Part shown: piece by piece, positions 7,780-14,945 of the stretch
Numbering within the stretch: position 1 is the stretch's first letter
How the letters are laid out: every line of letters starts with the position of its first letter
DNA from: DATEEG01 sp035525055
GTDB taxonomy: Bacteria; Actinomycetota; Acidimicrobiia; Spongiisociales; ZC4RG35
NCBI GenBank assembly: GCA_035525055.1
Contig: DATLEZ010000039.1
Coordinates: forward strand, 1-29,637
Reading direction: 5' to 3'
DNA length: 29,637 nucleotides
Notes under the pieces: model-generated
The model's database searches: none
Seen by the model: the letters and a program-made list of their open reading frames with translations, nothing else
Told to the model about the DNA's origin: nothing
Translations under genes and position numbers: made by a program

Positions 7780-9729
7780 CTAGAGGAGCCTCAGTTGGTT
7801 CCGGTCGGGCGCTTCGGTCTTCTGTTGGCGCGGTTTGGGGTGGCGCTCCGGATACATTTCCTCGTATTGCTGGAGCAAGTCGGCCGAGTCCTCCTTGAGC
7901 CAATCGAGGAAGTGCTGTCGCATGCCTCGGAGGTGAAGCTTGACGGGGTGCCATGACTCGGCGCCGGCCTCGCGGGCTGCCCTCTTGACGGCCTCGACCT
8001 GGTCGGGGCGGTCTGAAATACCTGGAAGCAAGGGCGCCATCATGACCCCGCCGGGAACTCCGGCCGCTCGCAACTTGGCAAGTGCTTCGAGTCGCTTTCT
8101 CGGGTGGGCTGCCCCGGGTTCGGTCCGCCGCCAAACGTCTTCGTCGACGGTCGCAACTGAGAAGGACACCGACACTTCGGCTCTCTTCGAGGCTTCGGTG
8201 ATGAGAGCGATGTCGCGCAAGACGAGCGGAGACTTGGTGAGGATCGAGAACGGATTGTTGCGCTCAGCTAACACTTCGATGATCCCCTGGGTCAGCTTGT
8301 ATTTGCCCTCGGCGGCCTGATAGGGATCGGTGTTGGTGCCCATGGCGATCGAATCGCCGGGCCATCGCCCCGGCATCGTCTCGGCTCTGACGAGGTCGAC
8401 GGCATTCGTCTTGACGACGATCTGAGTGTCGAAGTCGGAACCCATGTTGAAGCCGAGGTAGTCGTGGGTAGGACGAGCAAAGCAGTTGTGACTGATGACG
8501 CCGTTGGCGATGAAGTCTCCGGTCGTAGTAGTTATGTCATACATCGGAAGGTCGAATCCCAACGCCTCGACTGATCTCACGTTCATGCCGGAGTTAGATT
8601 TCAAAGCCGTTCCAAGCAGACTTCGCTTTCGAGTAATCGCAGGGTCAACCAGCAGGAAGAATCGGAGGTGTTCACTCATTCCACCTCTAATTCGCACCGT
8701 TCTGACCCGGGATGGTCCCCGTTCAGGTTCGATCACCGAATCGAATCCAAACCGCCGGAGTAGATCTGTCACGGCGGCCAGGATGGTGTTGTCGGTGTTG
8801 GAGAATCTGAGGACGTCACAGCCGTGGCTTCCTTCGGCGTCAAAAAAACCGGCGAGGAAACCCAATCCCCATCCTTCTGACGCCTGGTCGGGCCATTCAA
8901 TGATTGCTCGGATCAGGTCTACGGCCGCTTTGCGCGATGCTCGTATGGCGCGAATCTCTCGGTGCCTTTCGGTCGCCTCGGTGTAGAGAAACTCCTGTGT
9001 CTCGACGCCTAGTTCATGAAGGAACCTGCTCGTCCGTTCCAAGGCTTCCCCGTCCACCAGGGCCACACGGAATCGGTGGACGATGAACGACGTCCTGGCG
9101 GGTCTGGGGTATGAGTAGGTGCCCAAAGTGCCGTCGCCACGAATCATTCCGCACAGATATCCGCGTCGATAGTCGTCGTCGTGTTTTGCCGCCGGTCCGG
9201 TGGGGCCGAGCCCCAGGAGTCTGTTGTTTCTGGTCAGATGAGGGCGTTGGTCGGCTCCTTGCTGGCTTCCCGTCACATGTTTCCAGCCACGGTCTGTGAG
9301 GAACCGGTGGTCACCGCTGGCAACCATAACGAGGCCGTTCCCAGCGAGGATCCGATACGCGGGTTTGACGGTCGACCAATGGTCAAGGACCTCGGCTTCG
9401 ACCAATCGGCGATAGTTGCCCTGGCGCTGGGTCCCGTAAACGCGGTCGCCGATCTTGACGCTTGCGATCGGCTTGGTCCGACCGTCGGCCATCAGTATCG
9501 GCGTCTCGCCTACAAGGCAGTAACTGCACGCATGGCTGCATCCTCGGTAGGCGTTGATCGAGTGGCCGAACCAAGGCGTGCCGGGGGGACTCTTGGTGAT
9601 GATCGAGCGGGCTTCGACCTCGTGGAAGGTCAGCCCCCGGTACTCGCCCCTCCCGACCACGCGCTTGCTGGTTTCGAACAGGCCGTCCTGGGAGCTAGCT
9701 AACTGGCTCCAGCGAAACTCTCCAACCAT
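7780..9729 (-). CDS. Rv2578c-family radical SAM protein interrupted by an intein
   Basis: The host protein (about 304 residues once spliced) belongs to the radical SAM/SPASM-lyase-like family typified by M. tuberculosis Rv2578c; its substrate is unknown. The N-terminal extein (residues 1-70) ends GHSINAYRGCSHACSY. The C-terminal extein (416-649) starts CFARPTHDYLGFNMG and contains the family stretches SIAMGTNTDPYQAAEGKYKLT and PFSILTKSPLVLRD. Splicing rebuilds CX3CX2C (Cys64, Cys68 and Cys416), which binds the 4Fe-4S cluster. Before splicing the cluster cannot form, so activity depends on the intein. ATG 9729 is the first Met of the conserved region. The 3' end converges on the ssrA region. 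Confidence 0.93.
   Translation of the reverse strand: MVGEFRWSQLASSQDGLFETSKRVVGRGEYRGLTFHEVEARSIITKSPPGTPWFGHSINAYRGCSHACSYCLVGETPILMADGRTKPIASVKIGDRVYGTQRQGNYRRLVEAEVLDHWSTVKPAYRILAGNGLVMVASGDHRFLTDRGWKHVTGSQQGADQRPHLTRNNRLLGLGPTGPAAKHDDDYRRGYLCGMIRGDGTLGTYSYPRPARTSFIVHRFRVALVDGEALERTSRFLHELGVETQEFLYTEATERHREIRAIRASRKAAVDLIRAIIEWPDQASEGWGLGFLAGFFDAEGSHGCDVLRFSNTDNTILAAVTDLLRRFGFDSVIEPERGPSRVRTVRIRGGMSEHLRFFLLVDPAITRKRSLLGTALKSNSGMNVRSVEALGFDLPMYDITTTTGDFIANGVISHNCFARPTHDYLGFNMGSDFDTQIVVKTNAVDLVRAETMPGRWPGDSIAMGTNTDPYQAAEGKYKLTQGIIEVLAERNNPFSILTKSPLVLRDIALITEASKRAEVSVSFSVATVDEDVWRRTEPGAAHPRKRLEALAKLRAAGVPGGVMMAPLLPGISDRPDQVEAVKRAAREAGAESWHPVKLHLRGMRQHFLDWLKEDSADLLQQYEEMYPERHPKPRQQKTEAPDRNQLRLL
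8485..9519 (-). mobile_element. Intein with LAGLIDADG homing endonuclease in the radical SAM gene
   Basis: The 345-residue insert begins with Cys (block A CLVGETPI) and ends VISHN, followed by Cys +1. These are the residues needed for self-splicing: N-terminal Cys, block B GDH (His141 of the precursor), penultimate His, terminal Asn and Cys +1. Two dodecapeptide endonuclease motifs, YLCGMIRGDGTL (Asp199) and FLAGFFDAEGS (Asp297), both keep their acidic residue, so the homing endonuclease may still cut. The frame is intact through both junctions. The insertion point is directly before the third cysteine of the CX3CX2C motif, a conserved codon stretch that makes loss of the intein difficult. 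Confidence 0.95.
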
Positions 9730-9738
9730 CCTCCAAGG

Positions 9739-10287
9739 CTAGTCGAACGGGTGTTCGACTGCGGCGGTGGACAGGCCTGGAAGCGGAACGAAGTCGCGGG
9801 CGGTGGCGGCCAGTTCCTTACCGTTGGGGAAGGGGGGCCCGTATCCCAGAGTCCCGAGGGCGTGCGAGATCGAGTCCGGGTCCAGCCGCACCGGCACGAC
9901 TCGTCCCGGAGACAGGTTGCGGAGGTGCCCGAGATACCAATCAATCAGCGGGTGGCCGAGGTGCTCGTCGACGAGGTAGAAGTCGGGCGGATCGGGTGGG
10001 TTGGAAGCTCCGATCGCCATCTCCAACTCATGATCCTGGCCCATCAAGCGCCGGGACCACTCCATCACCACCGGCGCCAGGGGGTCAACGTCGACAACCG
10101 TGTAGATCAGTCGATGACGAATTGCCCGCTCCCAGGTCGCCCGGGTCAGAACCGCGGCTTGCGACCAGGATTCGGGAAGTTCGCCCACAGCTTCGGCCGC
10201 CACGTTGGCGGCACCTTCGGCGAGGCGAACGATGGCGGACCTCGCACCCTCCGCCACTACCGCCACCATGGTCGACGACGACCTCAT
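9739..10287 (-). CDS. Conserved-looking hypothetical protein
   Basis: I do not recognise this 182-residue protein. It has no clear signal peptide or membrane segment. The N-terminal half is Ala/Val-rich (EGARSAIVRLAEGAANVAAEAVGELPES), and the middle contains acidic and aromatic stretches such as LVDEHLGHPLIDWYLGHLRN. Preferred over the overlapping plus-strand frame because its composition is protein-like, whereas the other strand reads as His/Arg/Gly-rich low-complexity. A second possible start is ATG 10269. It ends 9 nt before the radical SAM start, on the same strand, so the two may be cotranscribed. It is divergent from the acyl-CoA dehydrogenase, sharing a roughly 50-nt promoter gap. Confidence 0.6.
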   Translation of the reverse strand: MRSSSTMVAVVAEGARSAIVRLAEGAANVAAEAVGELPESWSQAAVLTRATWERAIRHRLIYTVVDVDPLAPVVMEWSRRLMGQDHELEMAIGASNPPDPPDFYLVDEHLGHPLIDWYLGHLRNLSPGRVVPVRLDPDSISHALGTLGYGPPFPNGKELAATARDFVPLPGLSTAAVEHPFD

Positions 10288-10339
10288 CCCGGCAACGGTA
10301 ACGCACCACCTATCAGCAAATTGCGCCTATCTTCAGGCT

Positions 10340-11482
10340 GTGACCTCGATCTACGACAGTGACGATCTCACGGCGATAAGGGCGCAGACCCGCCGCTTCG
10401 TCGAGCAGGAAGTCCTCCCGAACGGTGATGCCTGGGAGGACGACGGCAAGGTTCCGCGCAGCGTCCTTCAGAAGATGGGCGAGATCGGGTTCTTCGGGCT
10501 GAGGGTTCCCGAGGACTATGGAGGTGTCGGTTTCGGCGCGCTGGCGTCGGTTGCTTTTGCCGAGGAACTCGGTCGATCAACCTACGGCGGATTCTCGATC
10601 ACGGCCCTGGTCCACACCGACCTGGCGATGCCGTATCTCCTCAACTTCGGCTCCGACGACCAGAAGAAGCGCTGGCTTCCCGGCATGCTCACCGGCGAAA
10701 CCCTCACTGCGATCGCTGTAACCGAGGCCGACGCCGGCTCCGATGTTGCATCTATCCGGACCAGGGCCCGTCCCGATGGGGATGGGTGGCGCCTCAACGG
10801 CTCGAAGATGTTCATCACCAATGGGGGAACGGCCGACCTCGTGTTCGTGGCAGCGCGGACCCACGCCGACGCCAAGGGATCGCGGGCTATATCCATCTTC
10901 GCTGTGCCACGAGACACGGGCGGCTTCTCAGTCAGTCGGGCGTTGCCGAAGATGGGCTGGCACTGCTCCGATACGGCGGAGCTGTCGTTCGCCGATTGCT
11001 GGATCCCTGATGACCATCTCATCGGGGAGCAGGACCGCGGCTTCTACTACATCATGACCAACTTCCAGAACGAGCGCCTCGCCATCGCGGCTCAGGCGAT
11101 CGGTGAAGCGAGTCGTGCCTTGGAGCTGACCGTCGAACACGTCCGTCAGCGGAAGGCGTTCGGGTCGCCCTTGTTCGACAAGCAGGTGGTTCGTCAGCGG
11201 CTGGCAATGCTGACCGCTCGTCTCGAGGCCGGCAGACAACTCGTGTATCACGCGGGCTGGCTGATGGAGCAGGGGGAGGACGCCGTCAAGGAGGTCTCGA
11301 TGGTGAAGGCCTACGTCGGGGAGCTTGCCAACGAGGTCCTCTACGCGTGTGTCCAATTCCATGGCGGGATGGGATACATCAAGGAGACCGCGGTCGAGCG
11401 TCTCTACCGGGATGTTCGAATCCACTCGATCGGGGGCGGTGCGACCGAGGTGATGCTCGACGAGATCGCCAAACGTCTCTGA
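10340..11482 (+). CDS. Acyl-CoA dehydrogenase
   Basis: This is an FAD flavoenzyme introducing the alpha-beta double bond into an acyl-CoA and passing electrons to ETF. GTG 10340 gives 380 residues, the usual length; the open frame continues upstream but homology starts near IYDSDDLTAIRAQTRRF. Family signatures are VTEADAGSDVASIRT (about 127-141), KMFITNGGTADLVFV (about 156-170) and RQRKAFGSPLFDKQ. The segment where medium-chain enzymes carry the catalytic Glu (IYEGT) reads IGGGA here. A Glu at about 245 in NFQNERLAIA fits the alternative base position used by isovaleryl- and long-chain-type enzymes. The substrate cannot be named from sequence alone. Confidence 0.92.
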   Translation: MTSIYDSDDLTAIRAQTRRFVEQEVLPNGDAWEDDGKVPRSVLQKMGEIGFFGLRVPEDYGGVGFGALASVAFAEELGRSTYGGFSITALVHTDLAMPYLLNFGSDDQKKRWLPGMLTGETLTAIAVTEADAGSDVASIRTRARPDGDGWRLNGSKMFITNGGTADLVFVAARTHADAKGSRAISIFAVPRDTGGFSVSRALPKMGWHCSDTAELSFADCWIPDDHLIGEQDRGFYYIMTNFQNERLAIAAQAIGEASRALELTVEHVRQRKAFGSPLFDKQVVRQRLAMLTARLEAGRQLVYHAGWLMEQGEDAVKEVSMVKAYVGELANEVLYACVQFHGGMGYIKETAVERLYRDVRIHSIGGGATEVMLDEIAKRL

Positions 11483-11528
11483 TACCCGACATAGGAGTGG
11501 CGGAGCGTGTTATGGCGCGTCTCTTCGT

Positions 11529-11633
11529 AATTTGGCGGGTGGCTCCCGCAGAAACCGAAATCTGGTCCGAGAGTCCCGGAAACCGGGAGTGGGGCGCCAG
11601 GTTTCGTCTGACCCGGGACTGGTGCGCCAAATT
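11529..11633. repeat. Nested palindromic element between convergent genes
   Basis: Outer arms AATTTGGCG (11529-11537) and CGCCAAATT (11625-11633) are perfect complements. Inside them CGAAATCTGG (11556-11565) pairs with CCAGGTTTCG (11597-11606) at 9 of 10 positions, and GTCCCGG with CCGGGAG around AAA at the centre. It fills most of the 198-nt gap between the convergent acyl-CoA dehydrogenase and DUF983 genes. It may work as a bidirectional terminator or be a dispersed palindromic repeat. Confidence 0.65.
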
Positions 11634-11680
11634 TGCAGACGAGGGCGGCCGACGCTCTGTCCGTAGCCTTCGGTTAGGAC

Positions 11681-12112
11681 TCACTTCTTCAGACGCACTC
11701 GTCCAGCTTCCTCTTCCTTGGGCTCTAGGGGATGCACGAAGAGGTCATACGCCATCCACAACGCCTGCGCCCACGGGTAGAACAGAATCGGGACGACGAT
11801 CGTGACGCCGACGGCGGCCGGTGCTAGCCAATCCCAGGGAACTTCCGGCCAGGTTGCCAGGAGGAAGCCAGCGAAGGTCAGTAGGAAAGCGACGATGGCA
11901 AAGGCGGTATTGAAGGTGACCGCCCCGACCCAGTAGCCGGGCTCTCGCATGAACTTATGGCCGCAAGACGGACAATGTGGTGCCAGCTTCCAGTAGCCGA
12001 CAAATGCACCGCGAGCCCCGCAGTGGGGGCACCGCCGCCTAATCGCCCTGGATACGAGCTTCGAGAGAGGCGGTCGACCTGGGCCAATGTCGCGCCTGGG
12101 ACTGAAGGTCAT
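11681..12112 (-). CDS. DUF983 family zinc-ribbon membrane protein
   Basis: The function is unknown. The 143 residues show the DUF983 layout: an N-terminal zinc ribbon with CPHC (Cys28/Cys31) and CPSC (Cys47/Cys50), then two hydrophobic segments, FNTAFAIVAFLLTFAGFLLA and a stretch from AAVGVTIVVPILFYPW. The conserved YPWAQALWMAYDLFVHP segment follows, before a charged tail. Convergent with the acyl-CoA dehydrogenase and divergent from pdxH, with only 30 nt between starts. Confidence 0.88.
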   Translation of the reverse strand: MTFSPRRDIGPGRPPLSKLVSRAIRRRCPHCGARGAFVGYWKLAPHCPSCGHKFMREPGYWVGAVTFNTAFAIVAFLLTFAGFLLATWPEVPWDWLAPAAVGVTIVVPILFYPWAQALWMAYDLFVHPLEPKEEEAGRVRLKK

Positions 12113-12142
12113 TCGGGTCAGGCTACGCGTTAGCGTTCGGAA

Positions 12143-12784
12143 GTGGATTCAACGTTCGAACGCATGCGGGTCGAGTACCGCAACCGTCCGCTGGATAGGG
12201 ACGAACTTGACGACGACCCTGTCATCCAATTCACCCGATGGATGTCCGACGCCGAAAAGGCTGGCATCGAAGAGCCCAATGCCTTCGTTGTTGCGACGGC
12301 TGACGGTGACGGTCGCCCGTCTGCCCGCACGGTGTTGTTGAAAGGGGCCGGACCCGACGGATTCGACTTCTACACGAACTACCAGAGCCGCAAGGCCATC
12401 GAAATTGAAGGAAATCCGGTGGTGGCAGCCGTATTCCTATGGGTCCCTATCCGACGCCAGGTTCGGATCGAAGGGACCGTTTCGAAAGTCGACGCAGCTC
12501 TATCCGATGCCTACTTCGCATCGCGGCCACCCGAGTCCCGCCTGGCCTCGGCGGCTTCCCCGCAGAGCAAGGTTGTGGCCGACCGCGAGGAGCTGGAGGC
12601 GGCACTCGACAAGATTCGGGGCCGATATCCCGCCGGGGACGTGCCCCGGCCCGCCAACTGGGGCGGATACCGAATCAAGCCGCATACCTATGAGTTCTGG
12701 CAAGGACGCGAGGCCAGATTCCACGACCGCTTCCTGTATACGCGAGTCGGCGATCGATGGCAGATCGAACGTCTGGCGCCCTGA
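12143..12784 (+). CDS. pdxH: Pyridoxamine 5'-phosphate oxidase
   Basis: PdxH uses FMN and oxygen to convert pyridoxine or pyridoxamine 5'-phosphate into pyridoxal 5'-phosphate, the last step of vitamin B6 synthesis and salvage. The 213 residues carry family stretches DDPVIQFTRWMSDAEKAGIEEPNA, GRPSARTVLLKG, FDFYTNYQSRKAIEI, VFLWVPIRRQVRIEG and the C-terminal RPANWGGYRIKPHTYEFWQG with RFHDRFLYTR. GTG 12143 and ATG 12164 (MRVEYRNRPLD) are both possible starts; homology does not separate them. The genes downstream point the same way but are functionally unrelated. Confidence 0.95.
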   Translation: MDSTFERMRVEYRNRPLDRDELDDDPVIQFTRWMSDAEKAGIEEPNAFVVATADGDGRPSARTVLLKGAGPDGFDFYTNYQSRKAIEIEGNPVVAAVFLWVPIRRQVRIEGTVSKVDAALSDAYFASRPPESRLASAASPQSKVVADREELEAALDKIRGRYPAGDVPRPANWGGYRIKPHTYEFWQGREARFHDRFLYTRVGDRWQIERLAP

Positions 12785-12811
12785 CACTTACACTCGCAGA
12801 AATTGTGTCAG
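12781..12811 (+). promoter_or_regulatory. Hairpin spanning the pdxH stop, adjoining the next ribosome-binding site
   Basis: CTGACAC (12781-12787, overlapping the pdxH stop) and GTGTCAG (12805-12811) are perfectly complementary. The right arm runs straight into GGGG (12811-12814), the probable Shine-Dalgarno sequence of the TTG-started gene at 12820. Folding could affect translation of that gene, or the palindrome could be a protein-binding site. There is no T-tract, so termination is unlikely. Confidence 0.4.
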
Positions 12812-12819
12812 GGGATTAA

Positions 12820-13563
12820 TTGAAGCTATCCATTCTCGGGTCGTCGGGGACCTACCCGGCTCCAGGACGACCCGCATCCGGCTATCTGGTCGAGCATGAA
12901 GGCACCAGGATCTGGTGCGATGCCGGGCCAGGCACTTTCCTGGCGCTTCCAATCGACAACCACCTGGTCGATGCAATCGTCCTTTCTCATGAGCATCCAG
13001 ACCACTGTCTGGACCTGATTACCGCATTCCATGCCTTCCGCTACGGCGAAAGAACTCGCTCCCATGTCCCCGTGTACTGCCCATTGTCGGTATCAGAGAA
13101 GTTGCTTCGGTTCGTTGATGATCACCAGGATGGAGGGATGGCTGAGACCTTCGACTTCAACTCGGTCGACGATGGCGATCAGGTCATCGTGGGCGGAATA
13201 AAAATCTCCTTCCGCCGCTCTGATCATTCAGTGCCGACGGTTGCCACTCGCTGGCAGACGGATGGCCGGGTCATGGCATACAGCGCCGACACCGGTCCTG
13301 AAGGTGACTGGATGGGAGCAGCCGAGGGGGCCGACTTGTTCCTGTGCGAAGCGAGCTATCAGGGCACGCCCGGCATGAGCGACTATCCGTATCACTTAAC
13401 GGCGGCCGAGGCCGGGCGAATTGCCCGGGAGGTGGGAGCAAAACACCTGATGCTGACGCACATCCCTCCCCATCTTGAGCCATCCCGTTCGGTGGCCGAG
13501 GCGGAAGTGCCATTCGATCGTCCGGTGGAGCTTGCCGTGCCGGGCGCCAGCAGGAAGGTTTGA
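12820..13563 (+). CDS. Metallo-beta-lactamase-fold hydrolase, RNase Z-like subgroup
   Basis: A cytoplasmic metal-dependent hydrolase of 247 residues. The metal motif SHEHPDH (His57, His59, Asp61, His62) and later ligands in SADTGPEGDW and LMLTHIPPH are visible; the N terminus MKLSILGSSGTYPAPGRPASGYLV is typical of RNase Z-like and cyclic-nucleotide phosphodiesterase-like MBL proteins. The start is TTG 12820, with AGGGG 5 nt upstream. It sits just before rph and rdgB, a frequent actinobacterial order, so a role in RNA or nucleotide metabolism is plausible. The substrate is not determined by sequence. A cAMP phosphodiesterase activity would be notable given the cyclase encoded nearby. Confidence 0.88.
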   Translation: MKLSILGSSGTYPAPGRPASGYLVEHEGTRIWCDAGPGTFLALPIDNHLVDAIVLSHEHPDHCLDLITAFHAFRYGERTRSHVPVYCPLSVSEKLLRFVDDHQDGGMAETFDFNSVDDGDQVIVGGIKISFRRSDHSVPTVATRWQTDGRVMAYSADTGPEGDWMGAAEGADLFLCEASYQGTPGMSDYPYHLTAAEAGRIAREVGAKHLMLTHIPPHLEPSRSVAEAEVPFDRPVELAVPGASRKV

Positions 13564-13567
13564 CCAC

Positions 13568-14272
13568 ATGACCCGCGAGCGCCCACGAGATGAGCTGAGG
13601 CCCCTAACGATGCGGTTGGGGTACACCGAGATGACCGCGGGATCGGTTTTGATCGAGATGGGCCGAACCAGGGTCCTTTGCACGGCTGCAGTGGAAGCCG
13701 ACGTACCGCGCTGGATGCGGGACAGCGGCAAGGGGTGGGTGACCGCCGAGTACGGGATGCTCCCGGGTTCATCCAACGATCGAATCGGCCGTGACCAGTA
13801 TCAGAAGGGGAGGGCTTTGGAGATTTCACGACTGATCGGGCGGGCCCTGCGGTCGGTGGTTGACCTGAAGGCGATGGGTGAGTGCATGGTCCGAGTGGAC
13901 TGCGATGTGCTCCAGGCTGACGGGGGCACCCGTACAGCCGCAATCACCGGGGCCTGGGTGGCTCTGAATGATGCCTTCGAGGACGCCGTGGCCCGAGGAG
14001 TGATGGCCCGGAATCCGATGATCGACCACGTCGCGGCAATCTCGGTCGGGCTGGTCGAAGGCGAGCTGCTTCTGGATCTGGAGTACGAAGACGATGTCAA
14101 GGCCGAGGTCGACATGAACGTCGTCATGTCGGGTCGTGGCCTGCTCGTCGAGGTCCAGGGTACGGCGGAAGGTGCACCTTTCAGCCGCGGCGATCTCGAC
14201 GCCATGCTCGACCTGGCGGGCAGCGGCATCGAACAACTGGTCGAAGCCCAACGGCAAGCGGTGGCTCCTTGA
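13568..14272 (+). CDS. rph: Ribonuclease PH
   Basis: RNase PH is a phosphate-dependent 3'-5' exonuclease that trims the 3' ends of tRNA precursors, acting as a hexameric ring. ATG 13568 gives 234 residues, with AGGAAGG 10 nt upstream. Signatures include ELRPLTMRLGY, GRTRVLCTAAVE, GWVTAEYGMLPGS, GRALRSVVDL, DCDVLQADGGTRTAAITGAW and DLEYEDDVKAEVDMNVVMSG. The longer open frame upstream overlaps the MBL gene and lacks homology. It follows the MBL gene by 4 nt and overlaps rdgB by 4 nt. Confidence 0.97.
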   Translation: MTRERPRDELRPLTMRLGYTEMTAGSVLIEMGRTRVLCTAAVEADVPRWMRDSGKGWVTAEYGMLPGSSNDRIGRDQYQKGRALEISRLIGRALRSVVDLKAMGECMVRVDCDVLQADGGTRTAAITGAWVALNDAFEDAVARGVMARNPMIDHVAAISVGLVEGELLLDLEYEDDVKAEVDMNVVMSGRGLLVEVQGTAEGAPFSRGDLDAMLDLAGSGIEQLVEAQRQAVAP

Positions 14273-14886
14273 GTGGGCGGACAGCCATTCCCAGACTGGT
14301 CGTTGCTTCGAAGAATCCGGACAAGATCATCGAGATCGAGTCCGTGCTCGTGCGGGAAGGGCTGGTCGCGGAGATCGCCAGGGGCCTGTCGTGGCCTGAT
14401 GTCGAAGAGACCGAACCAACCCTGGAAGGAAACGCTCTGCTGAAGGCGCGAGCCGTGGCCGCCGCCACCGGGCTGCCTGCCCTGGCCGACGACACCGGTT
14501 TGGAGGTCGCCGCCCTCGGTGGTGAGCCCGGGGTGCACACCGCCCGATTTGCCGGTCCCGGAGCCTCATACCACGACAATGTCGAGAAGATGCTGGCGGT
14601 CCTGGACGGAGTAGTCGATCGAAGGGCAACCTTCCGGTCGGTGGTTGCAGTGGTCTGGCCCGGTGGCGCCGAGGTGACCGCCGAGGGCCGCCTTGATGGA
14701 GCCATCGCAAAGCAAGCCCGCGGGAGATTCGGCTTCGGTTACGACCCTGTCTTCGAAGTCGCCGGCAAGACGCTCGCGGAAATGGGTCGGGAAGCCAAGG
14801 ACACGGTGTCACATCGATCCCTGGCCCTGCGGGCACTGGCGGAGCTTCTCCGAAAGACCCGGCTTGGCGACAATCCTCTTGTCTAG
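14269..14886 (+). CDS. rdgB: XTP/dITP pyrophosphatase (RdgB/HAM1)
   Basis: This enzyme hydrolyses non-canonical purine triphosphates (XTP, dITP, ITP) to monophosphates, keeping them out of DNA and RNA. The 205-residue protein has VVASKNPDKIIEI at the N terminus, ALADDTGLEVAALGGEPGVHTARFAG in the middle and GRFGFGYDPVFEV plus the later SHRSLALRAL, all family landmarks. The start is TTG 14269, overlapping the rph stop, as expected for coupled translation. Confidence 0.95.
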   Translation: MSGRTAIPRLVVASKNPDKIIEIESVLVREGLVAEIARGLSWPDVEETEPTLEGNALLKARAVAAATGLPALADDTGLEVAALGGEPGVHTARFAGPGASYHDNVEKMLAVLDGVVDRRATFRSVVAVVWPGGAEVTAEGRLDGAIAKQARGRFGFGYDPVFEVAGKTLAEMGREAKDTVSHRSLALRALAELLRKTRLGDNPLV

Positions 14887-14945
14887 GCCTGCCGACTAGG
14901 CCCCTTGTCTAGGGTGACCATTCAACCGGGGGGTCGAGCGCTGGT

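Noticed and set aside
7325..8134. A 269-codon minus-strand frame across ssrA and the end of the radical SAM gene
   Set aside because: It runs through the tmRNA gene and out of frame through the radical SAM gene; composition is Arg/Pro/Ser-rich with no domain.
9181..9702. Plus-strand 173-codon frame opposite the intein
   Set aside because: Antisense of the intein and N-extein; the minus-strand frame has all the motifs.
9751..10362. Plus-strand 203-codon frame opposite the hypothetical gene
   Set aside because: His/Arg/Gly-rich low-complexity translation; the minus strand is more protein-like.
14878..14913. Direct repeat CTTGTCTAGG around the rdgB stop
   Set aside because: Two 10-bp copies 26 bp apart may be a small duplication; too short and without context to call an element.
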